From NCBI GenBank assembly GCA_003313425.1, contig NHZP01000011.1:1-64000 (forward strand): a DNA stretch of 64,000 nucleotides, in the 5' to 3' direction. The number at the start of each line of letters is the position of its first letter. The stretch's first letter is position 1. Positions 56,188-64,000 of this stretch are shown here, piece after piece. The stretch comes from Pseudopyrenochaeta lycopersici (lineage: Eukaryota; Ascomycota; Dothideomycetes; Pleosporales; Pseudopyrenochaetaceae). The notes under the pieces were generated by a model. It was not told where the DNA came from. It did not search any database and saw only the letters and a program-made list of their open reading frames with translations. A program made the position numbers and the translations under genes.

Positions 56188-56370
56188 TGTTGTTTGAGAT
56201 AAGCGCCTTAGCATCTAGTGAAGGATTAAACAGTAGCAGAGAGTAGCATATGTCTAAGACAATTAATTGTCTTAGACAATTATACTGTAAAACACTGAAC
56301 TAGTTAGCTATATAAGCCTGCTAGTTCTAACCTAGATAGACAATACATTAAGAATTCACTTTGTTTAACA
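56188..56370 (+). repeat. Copia-2 3' LTR
   Basis: 183 bp, TGTTG to CAACA, followed by the duplication ATTAC. Confidence 0.9.
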
Positions 56371-57325
56371 ATTACTTACTTTACTTATTCTTTAAATTAC
56401 TACTTATTATTAGTTATAAAAATAAGTAAAAATTTACTAAATCTAATAGAAGCTTTTATAAACTTAGCCTCCTAAATATACTTAACCTAAGTATAAGATA
56501 AATAAGATTCTAAACTAAAATATTATCTTAGGTATCTTCTACTTAAATCTAGACACTCCTCCCTAGAAAGGGTGTCTGTTACATATTTTCTTTATCTTTA
56601 GGAGTTAGTATATAGTTTCTTAGATATAGCAGAGCAGGATTAGAGGCTATAAAGACAGCGTTTCTATCTCTATTCTTAGAAATAATCCTGCACGTAATCC
56701 TTCTATATACGTTATACTAAATTAATAACCTTACTAAAGCGCACTAAGGTCTACCTAAAATCGCTAATCTTATTAGGTTTAAAATAATCCTAAAGTAACT
56801 AATAATAGTTACCTCTCCTACCTTAACTAGGATACTCTACGCAGTTCCTATAAAAGGATTAGTGCTTCTATTTATAGTAACTACTCTATCTTAATGCGAG
56901 CTACCTTACTTATAATCTTCATATGTAAGCTTTAATACCTTAGCTGCACTATATCTTAAAAGGTTTATCTATACGCTAGTGTTAATAAGATACTTTACTA
57001 CATACCTATTAAATAAGGCCTAGCAGGTTAGAAGGTTATACTGCACGTAGGCTATACCTATCTTCTTTTAAATTATTATAGCTTCTTATTTAGTAGGATT
57101 AACTAAAGCTTTATACTAAGTATTATATATTCCTAGGGCTTTATACTTAGTTTAGGCATTAAAAGTCCTAAATTATATTAAGTTAAGCCCTAAATTTAGT
57201 CCTTTTTTAAGACTAACTGTCTCTACTTAATTTAATTTAACCTTTTCTTTATTAGAAAAATGTCTCTAAACATCCCTAATAATATAGGCAGACGCAGGGT
57301 TATGTGGGGTAAGGCACTGCGGTGT

Positions 57326-57383
57326 TAGCTAATTAGGTTTTAGCAGGTCTCGCTTAGCTGACCTGTTAATTACTAATTAGCTA
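57326..57383. repeat. 58-nt hairpin repeat, copy 2
   Basis: Same arms, spacing and orientation as the copy at 45,757-45,814. Confidence 0.65.
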
Positions 57384-57771
57384 GCTGGCCTAATACTTAA
57401 TTCTACGGCGTTTACGCTAGCTAACAACGTAGTAGGCTTATTAATCGCTTTTAATATATTTCTAACTTATTTTTAAAGCTAATGTTAACTTAGAAGGTCC
57501 CTAAAAGTTATACTACGCACCTCTTAACGCAGTATAGTAGTAGTAATATAGTTTAGATACGGGCCTAGCAAATAAAAGAGGTCTGTATTAGTAAAGCTAT
57601 TATTCTAGTTCTTCTTTTTCTTATTTTAACTAATAAATTTAGGCTTAGCTTTTAAATGTTAAAAGTTTCTATTATTATCTAGAGGCTATATTAGAGAGAA
57701 TAGCTTATTATAGGCTTAACTAGTAAATAGAATTAGATCTACTTATTTAAATTCCTTAATATCTATTGTGC

Positions 57772-58300
57772 AGGAACAGAGGCCTCAGCCAACTTCTCCC
57801 TGTCGATAGTAGCCTTGAGCTCACTGAACACAGCTAGGTAGTCATCCCATCAAGGATGAGATGAGAGGTAGGAGGTAGGTAAACAAGGATGAACAATAAT
57901 AGAGGGGGGGGGGGGGGTAGTAACTGTAGTATCTGTATCTGTCTGTCTGTCTGTACTGTCTTAATTACTTCTGGATGTTCCTTAGATGTTTTTTTTGGAT
58001 TTTGTTTGCTTAGTTCCCCTAGTTTGTTTTCTGCTTAGTTTCCTAGATCGTTCTTTTGATAGTGGATGCTTGGATTCCTGGATAGCTCCCTTTTTTTTTT
58101 GATGTTCTCTGCCTGCCTGCCTCCTTATATCCTTATTTTTCTGCTAATCTCGCTTAATTGCCTTGAAGTCTGAGCTGTTGTGGCCTAAGCTGCTGTGGCC
58201 TGAGCTGCTGCATCTGAACTGCTGCATCTGAACTGCTGCATCTAACTAGCTGAGATGCCCTTAGTGGCCAGGTGACCAGGTCACCAAGTGCATCGGCACA
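57772..58300. other. Unmutated island with G14 run and short repeats
   Basis: This patch has normal composition inside RIP-degraded sequence. It contains a run of 14 G (57,904-57,917), TCTG repeats (about 57,935-57,955), poly-T runs, and three copies of a CTGCTGCATCTGAACT-like unit near 58,205-58,250. No coding frame or terminal repeat is certain. Confidence 0.5.
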
Positions 58301-58509
58301 CTATAAGTTTAAATATAGTATTGCCCCTTATAGTCAGCATATAATAGTCTTTAACTATAACTTGCTTTAGTTGCTTAGAATAAGGAGGTTTAGTAGGAGC
58401 TTACTTCTAAACTTTACTCTACCTAACTTTCTTAAGAACTAGATCTTTCCTAATATTCTAACGCGTTTAAGAGCATGTTACTACATAAGTTAAGCTAGTA
58501 TTTACTACT

Positions 58510-58878
58510 TGTTGCAAGCAACGCGCTGTGACCTGGGGTACGGTAGGCTCACGTGCGCGCTGACGTAGGAGCTTACCCTGGAGAGACACGTACTTCTGTG
58601 TGCATTCAAGGGCGCGCTCACGTGCGCGCTCACGTGCACGCTCACGTGCAAGCTGATGGGCAAGGTAGACTCACGTGCGCGATCACGTGCGCGAGCACGT
58701 ACGCGCTCACGCACGCGTACACGCTGCTCACGCTCCTACCGTATAATGGCCCCTGTAATAGGCCGTGCTCAGCTCTCCTTTATATAGCTGGCTCTCCTAA
58801 AGCCTCCTAGACAAAACAGTGGTCCATCTCATAGATTACCTGGGTAACTGTTGCCAAGCTCTCCCTTTTTCTTCCACA
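58510..58878 (+). repeat. Solo LTR (CACGTG-rich family), copy 2
   Basis: 369 bp from TGTTGCAAGC to TTCCACA, with perfect 5-bp duplications CTACT (58,505-58,509 and 58,879-58,883). About six CACGTG hexamers lie in the first 190 bp. Confidence 0.92.
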
Positions 58879-58883
58879 CTACT

Positions 58884-60705
58884 CCTTCCTTAAAAGCACT
58901 AAGAATAATGTCCTAAGATGTAACCTTATTAAGGGTAAAACACGCCTTAGTTAAGCCTCTTAGTAATATCCTAACGTTCTAAAAGTTTAGTAGATCCTTA
59001 GCTAGGCTTATAGCTATCTTGCTATATCTACCTTCTATTACTGTACAGCTAGTAGTCTAAGCTTTTAATATTAAGTAGGCCTTAAGTCTACTCTATTAAA
59101 CTTCTCTAGATATACTACTAATACTAGCTAACCTAGAATATTATTAGTAACTCTATAATACTCCTAAATTTTCTATTTTAACTAATAGAGCTGCAGCGTT
59201 TAAGGTGCAGTTCCTTAGATTTTCCTTAACCTCTTATGTAAAGAACTAAAATAGTAAGTCTTATACCTAACTTCCCTATTCTACTTAAAGCTAATCTAGC
59301 TAAGATATAAAAGTAGCTAATATAGCTTATATTCTTTAGTAATGTAACTAAGGAGGTTACACATATTATAAGTATTTTAATATTTATAGCCTTAGATAGT
59401 AATTACGCCTTACTAAGGATTTAAGTTGCGAGGAGCTATTATTATGTATAAGCTATTATTCCTTTCTAATAGTAGCTGCTTAGTATTATCTCTTAAGACG
59501 ACTTAGCTAATAAAGTACGCGTACGTAACTAGGTTTCTTAGAATCTAACTAAGCTTAGGATAAACTATTATCTTATTAACCTTAGCTAGGCTAATCTTCT
59601 AGTTCCTAAGGGCTAAAATAAGGTCTTAAACTTCTAGATCTACACTAGGTAGAAGAGCAGGCCTAGCTTCCTCTTAAACTTTGCTTTTCTTATACTTATT
59701 AACTGCGTCTTTTAGCTGCTTAGCTATTAATATTTTCTTTTCTTAATTAAGGATCTAGTGTATAAGCTTAGCCTCTCTTTCTATATAGCTAAGAGATATC
59801 TGTTTTATCCCCTCTCTCTAGCAGTACACGCGCTTAAGATACGTGTAAATCTTCTTAATATTAAAACTCCCTAGCTTATCTAGAATTAGCCCTTTATATA
59901 TATAAATAAAGATTATATCCTAGTCTTCTCTTAGAAGGCCTCTAGCGAAAAAGAAGCTAGCCTCTATTTTATGCAGCTAGCCTGTCTTAATACAAGCGTT
60001 ACTATACGCTGCAAAGTTAGTTAAATACTTAGATAGTCCTAGGAATTTTCTTAACGTCTTAGAAATATAGGTCTCTAAGAACGCTTGCGTTCTTATGCGT
60101 TAAGCTACATCTTAATTGTGCTAATACTCTTTTATTACTTCTTAAAGCTTCTTCTAGTCTAGTACCCTATATAGCCTTATCTTCTTAATAAAGCTTCTGT
60201 ATATAGTATTATAGAAATCTAGAAAGATTCTTATCTTTTAATAGTTATTATAGCTGCTATTATCTGCTTAGTAATTAAAGTTATCTAGGAACTTAGTAAC
60301 GCCTTTTCCTATAAATAGAAAGTCTTTCCTTACTAGCCTTATAGGCATAAGTACTTTGCTAGTATCTATAGTGTGTTTCTTAATAACTTTAATAGCAGGC
60401 GTAAGATCTAATCTAAATAACAGCAAATCTAGTATTAATTTAGCTATAAGGATAACTGAAGGCTGAATCCTAAATAGGCTGCTGCAGCCCTTTAGTATAA
60501 CTAAATAAGGAGACTGCAACTACTAGGCAGTTCCTTGCTAACGCTAATAATTAACTAAAATTTAATACTGTACTACTTCTAAATTGTTTCTTGATCGTTT
60601 ATAGTTATTCTTATTTTTATTTTCTGTTATCTTCTTCTTGTTCGTCTTCCTGTCCTTCTACTAAGTTAGCTTCCACTCATCTTATAGGAAGTCTTAATTT
60701 GTCAT
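58884..60705 (-). pseudogene. Gypsy-2 Gag, degraded
   Basis: Minus strand from an ATG at about 60,705 (MTN...). The best part, KKHTIDTSKVLMPIRLVRKD then GKGVTKFLDNFNY (60,270-60,400), resembles the capsid start of fungal gypsy Gag (V-x-x-F-L-x-x-F/Y-N). The remainder to 58,884 is broken by TAG/TAA. It is the 5' part of the element whose pol lies at 46-49 kb. Confidence 0.55.
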
Positions 60706-61073
60706 AGCAAGATAACAAGGATACAGCCTTAACAGAGCTAGTCCCTGTCAACTCTTAGCTCCAAAAATATAGAGGGGGTGGCTGTAACAGCGCCATCCCT
60801 CTTAAAGGTTCTGAAGGCTGGCCGCAACAGCGCCATCCCTCTTAAAGGTTCCGAAGGCTGGCCGCAACAGCGCCATCCCTCTTAAAGGTTTTTTAGGGTC
60901 AAACAGGCACCCAGCTCTTTCTAGGTGATCCTATAATCTCTGTATCGCAATATAGCGCTGTTATATTTGTGTTTTCAACGTTAACAGTTTAATGCTATGT
61001 AGGCTCTTTCTGCTCTCATTAGCTATAGCCTAACCAGAACAGACCGTTGTGCCCCTTAGGCTTCGCTATTATA
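60706..61073 (-). other. Gypsy-2 leader region
   Basis: About 370 bp between the gag start and LTR copy 2, holding the 40-bp repeats. A tRNA primer site next to the LTR was not identified. Confidence 0.45.
60778..60894 (+). repeat. 40-bp tandem repeat, about three copies
   Basis: The unit includes CAACAGCGCCATCCCTCTTA, then AAGGTTCCGAAGGCTGGCCG. AACAG recurs at 60,786, 60,826 and 60,866, giving a period of exactly 40. The copies are nearly identical and GC-rich. Confidence 0.9.
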
Positions 61074-61451
61074 TGTGGAGTTAATAAGGTAGTTTAGCAC
61101 AATCCCGCAGTTCTAGTGTTGTGAATAAGAGGTAACGTTAGAATTAAACGTGCGTGAATAACAAGAGCAGCCCTGCCTGTGCAGTCTGCTAGAAACGAAG
61201 GTAAGTATAGAGCCTAATTAAAAGTAATAAACAAAATGGTCTGAAATCTCATTGAATTGACGTAGCTAATGCACTAGCTACTTTGCAAAATCTCAGTTTT
61301 GAAGTGAATTGTCGTGGTGTGTGGTGCATGGTGCATAGTGTTTGGTGCATCACGTTGAGATCTCTCGCATCTCCAAGTCTTATCATCAAATTTCGCTGAC
61401 AAAGGAAACCCATCATCACCTGATTGCCCAGGTACCCTGTGCAACGGCACA
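61074..61451 (-). repeat. 378-bp LTR-like repeat, copy 2
   Basis: TGTGGAG to GGCACA, same length as copy 1 (35,794). Here the left part is the mutated one and the right part keeps TG/CA. It lies 368 bp from the gypsy-2 gag start, so a 5' LTR role is plausible. Confidence 0.75.
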
Positions 61452-61455
61452 CTAT

Positions 61456-62063
61456 CTGCTATTAAGCTAAATAAAGAAGGTTAGATAGAAGTAAGAGTAG
61501 ATATAGAGGTAAAAGTAAAAGTTAAAGTAAAACTAGAGGGAATCTTTAAGCTTTTATAAGCAGACTTAAGATTTAACTATTGGTTAAGTAGTATTTTTAG
61601 TTAGTTAAGGCTGCTAGGACTAGGAGAAATACTTAGGAGTGTCGTGCATAGGCTAAGGTTAGAGAACTACCTAATTAAGAAGTTTTAGAGGGTAAATACG
61701 TGCTTAAGGCAGTACGTGCGCGTAATTAAAACATACGCACAGACTATAGTATGTAAAAGTGAGAATAATCCCTAGAGTGTTCCTATTTAAGGAAGAGAAT
61801 AATAAGACGTATCTTATTAATAATAATCTTAGCGTTTAGGTAGCGTAAAGCGCAGGCACTAAGGTGCGAAATAGGTTACTAGCAAGGAAACCTAGCAAAT
61901 TCTAGGCTATTCTAAAGCTTAACTAAGGGGGAATAACTTATAAATTTTAGCTAAACTAGCAGTAGAGGATAGCACCGTAAATTAACTATCGTGCGAGAGC
62001 TATCCTAAAGCTTAACTAAGGGGGGATAGGATCTAGTCCTAGTACATTAGTACTACCTTACTG
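61456..62063. other. AT-rich degraded sequence, unassigned
   Basis: No gene recognised. Two AAAGCTTAACTAAGGGGG runs (about 61,915 and 61,998) form a direct repeat and look like polypurine tracts. Gypsy-1-type sequence may continue here. Confidence 0.35.
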
Positions 62064-63208
62064 TTAAACTTACCTAAGAGGTAATAGCTTAAGCAACTGT
62101 GTGTTAACTACGGAGAGGAGCTAAAGCGCTATAAGATCTGCTATTATATAAGGCAGTTAACACGCACAGTTAGGACGGTCTTAGTTAAAGAAACTTGTTG
62201 CAAACAACGCGCTGTGACCTGGGGTACGGTAGGCTCACGTGCGCACTGACGTAGGAGCTTACCCTGGAGAGACACGTCTTTTGTGTGCATTCAAGGGCGC
62301 GCTCACGTACGCGCTCACGTGCGCGCTCACGTGCAAGCTGATGGGCAAGCTCACGCAGGAGACACCTGAAGGTAGACTCACGTGCGCGATCACGTGCGCG
62401 CTCGCGCACGCGTACACGCTGCTCACGCTCCTACCGTATAATGGCCCCTGTAATAGGCCGTGCTCAGCTCTCCTTTATATAGCTGGCTCTCAAAGCCTCC
62501 TAGACAAAACAGTGGTCCATCTCATAGATCACCTGGGTAACTGTTGCCAAGCTCTCCCTTTTTCCTCCACAAAACTTAATTTAAAAGGAAATGGACAAAA
62601 TAGCAGATACCTCTTACCTTTGGGGGAGAGGTGCTGCCTATATACATAAACTAGAGCAGGCTAGTCCCGATCCAGTTACCTAGCTTGGTAAAAGGTAAGA
62701 GGTAAGAGTTACCTTTCACCTGCGTCTAGTAACTTGGCAGGATCGTTACCTTTCACCTGCGTCTAGTAACTTGGAAGGTTTGAACCCTTTCACCTGCGTC
62801 TAGTAACCTGAAAGGATTGAACCCTAACACTTACCTAAGAGGTAATAGCTTAAGTAACTATATATTAACTATAGAGAGGAGCTAAAGCGCTGTATAATCT
62901 GCTATTATATAAGGTAGTTAACACGTACAGTTAAGATAGTCTTAATTAAAGAAACTTAATTTAAAAGGAAATAGATAAAATAGCAGATACCTCTTACTTT
63001 TAGGGGAGAAGTGCTGCCTATATATAAGAGCTAGATTAGGCTAGTCCTAATCTAGTTATCTAGCTAGGTAAAAGGTAAGAGGTAAGAGTTACCTTTCACT
63101 TGCGTCTAGTAACTTGGCAGGATTATTACCTTTCACCTGCGTCTAGTAACTTGCAAGGATTAATCCCTTTTACCTGCGTCTAGTAACCTAAAAGGATTGA
63201 ACCCTAAC
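62064..63208. repeat. Tandem duplication of a ~382-bp unit
   Basis: Unit A (62,064-62,826, interrupted by a solo LTR) and unit B (about 62,827-63,208) share ACTTACCTAAGAGGTAATAG at the start and GGATTGAACCCTAACAC at the end. Each contains about three copies of CACCTGCGTCTAGTAAC. Unit B is more AT-mutated. TGTTA/TAACA-like ends suggest a reversed LTR, but no duplication was confirmed. Confidence 0.75.
62196..62571 (+). repeat. Solo LTR (CACGTG-rich family), copy 3
   Basis: 376 bp from TGTTGCAAAC to CCTCCACA, with perfect duplications AAACT (62,191-62,195 and 62,572-62,576). Unit B at 62,827-63,208 shows the uninterrupted empty site. Confidence 0.95.
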
Positions 63209-63239
63209 ACTTTAGTACCCTTTATATTATAGTAAGTAA

Positions 63240-63480
63240 TTCTTTTAATATCTTAAATTAGTAGAAAGTAAATAAGGCTACTTATCTTAAGCTTACTTAA
63301 GTTATAAAAGATCCTTTACTAATTTAGATTACTATAGTAAGTATTAAGCGTATTTTTAATACTACTAAAAACGTAATTAGTAACTAAAAGTACTACTTAG
63401 GCGCTTAGAAAATCTAGTTAATTCTTTTCTTTAAATATACTATCTTTTAGGAAGAAGAGTAGTATATAAAGAAGGATAAA
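63240..63480 (+). pseudogene. hAT transposase C-terminal (dimerisation) fragment, degraded
   Basis: Translation gives KATYLKLT, VIKDPLL, VSIKRIFNTTKNVISN and LILFFKY with TAG/TAA stops. The order matches the hAT dimerisation domain (L-x-x-x-A-x-D, S-x-E-R-x-F, ISxxR, LxxFLK), with Glu to Lys and Asp to Asn changes. Only the 3' end is present. Confidence 0.6.
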
Positions 63481-64000
63481 AGAGATTATAATAAAGTAGA
63501 TTATCTATTTAAGCTTCTAGCTTAAATAGATAATCTAGATAGTATTAAAGAGGGTTTTATAAATATTAGTAGCGTAGATAAAGAGGGGGAAGAAGACTTA
63601 TATCTACTACTATAAAAGCGTCAAATAGTATAGCCTCTTTTATATTACTATAATTAATAGCTATAATAAAACTAGTTTTCTCTTACATAAATTTAATAAA
63701 TATAGTAAAGTACTTTTTAAAGTTCTAAGCCTATTTTTATAATATAGTTCTAAAATAGTTTAGTTTCTTTTCTAAGTATAGTAATTTATCTATTTTATAA
63801 GATAACCCTAGTAGGTACCTATAACTAAACCTAAACCTATACGTATATAACCTTAGCCTTAATCTAACCTAGAGTCTGTGCGACCCAACTAAAACCTATA
63901 CCTATGGTCCGTGCGACCTAACCCTAACCCCAACCCACTTATCTATAACCCTATACCCAACCTATACCCATAGCGGGTACCCGTAACGTATTTGCTACCC
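63481..64000. other. AT-rich tail with telomere-like CCTAA motifs
   Basis: No gene is supported. A perfect palindrome-like stretch (AGATTATCTATTTAAGC / GCTTAAATAGATAATCT) lies at about 63,491-63,526. From 63,800 degenerate CCTAAA and CCCTAACC motifs appear, with GTCTGTGCGACCC / GTCCGTGCGACCT repeated near 63,870 and 63,907. Confidence 0.5.

Larger units (their letters stand above)
49957..56370 (+). mobile_element. Copia-2: full-length Ty1/copia retrotransposon, RIP-degraded, with a cysteine-array insert
   Basis: 6,414 bp with 183-bp LTRs (TGTTG...CAACA; the left copy ends CAATA) and a perfect 5-bp duplication ATTAC (49,952-49,956 and 56,371-56,375). Gag, protease, integrase, reverse transcriptase and RNase H are recognisable through many TAG/TAA stops. 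It is over 1 kb longer than Copia-1. Most of the extra length lies between integrase and reverse transcriptase and encodes five Zn2Cys6-like arrays and an Asn/Asp-rich linker (54,210-54,440). It interrupts gypsy-2. Confidence 0.9.
56376..58504 (-). pseudogene. Gypsy-2 protease region and flanks, degraded
   Basis: Minus-strand sequence near 56,690-56,920 reads LVKVGEVTIIS, then LIRLAILGRP, the second half of a retroviral-type aspartic protease (ILGRP-like). The upstream part has many TAG/TAA stops and no clear domain. A 58-nt hairpin repeat (57,326) and a high-GC patch (57,772-58,300) interrupt it, so further insertions are likely. Confidence 0.55.

Noticed and set aside
60778..60894. tRNA or small RNA gene in the GC-rich 40-bp repeats
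   Set aside because: No cloverleaf or A/B box arrangement; it is a plain tandem repeat in a retroelement leader.

Overview
The window looks like the left end of a chromosome from a filamentous ascomycete (Pezizomycotina). The first bases carry CCCTAA-type telomeric C-strand motifs. Subtelomeric RecQ helicases (TLH type with a DUF3505-like N-terminus), Fot1/pogo, Tad-like LINE, Ty3/gypsy, Ty1/copia and hAT relics follow. Almost everything carries the marks of repeat-induced point mutation (RIP): AT/TA enrichment, reading frames that hold for kilobases without indels, and premature stops that are nearly all TAG or TAA (CAG/CAA/TGG origins) and almost never TGA. I cannot name the species.

Layout. 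1-3,939: a tract without a single G on the + strand, grading from CCCT-rich to AT-rich. 3.9-6.4 kb: degenerate subtelomeric repeats with helicase-tail fragments and a minisatellite. 6.4-11.1 kb: helicase pseudogene TLH1 (minus), divergent from an unrecognised 584-codon pseudogene (11.3-13.1 kb). 13.2-15.2 kb: Fot1-like element A. 15.3-20.2 kb: TLH2 (minus), with four in-frame amino-acid repeat tracts. 20.5-22.7 kb: end of a chromodomain gypsy element. 22.7-30.7 kb: a higher-GC, gene-like island with a Tad-like LINE fragment, a BCS1-like AAA ATPase pseudogene and a multi-exon rhodopsin-like membrane protein gene. 30.7-32.1 kb: Fot1-like element B, internally deleted but with both inverted repeats and a TA duplication.

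32.1-61.5 kb is a nest of retrotransposons. A truncated gypsy-1 (minus) is followed by a 378-bp LTR-like repeat, then a degraded minus-strand gene resembling an HxD...H...R Fe(II) oxygenase. That gene is split by Copia-1, a young element with identical LTRs, an AGTCT duplication and gag and pol in one frame separated by a single UGA. Next comes gypsy-2 (minus), broken by a solo LTR, by the RIP-degraded Copia-2 (ATTAC duplication) and by a second solo LTR, and ending at the partner of the 378-bp repeat. 61.5-64 kb holds a tandem duplication interrupted by a third solo LTR, a hAT transposase tail, and telomere-like CCTAA sequence.

The most unusual feature is in Copia-2. Between integrase and reverse transcriptase, in the reverse transcriptase frame, lie five successive cysteine arrays spaced like Zn(II)2Cys6 binuclear clusters. 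Every missing cysteine is a tyrosine codon one G-to-A transition away. Other strong observations are the 3.9-kb G-free strand, the apparent stop-codon readthrough design of Copia-1, its unusual half-tRNA primer site, and the in-frame repeat expansions of TLH2. Very little here is likely to encode working protein except Copia-1 and possibly the rhodopsin-like gene.
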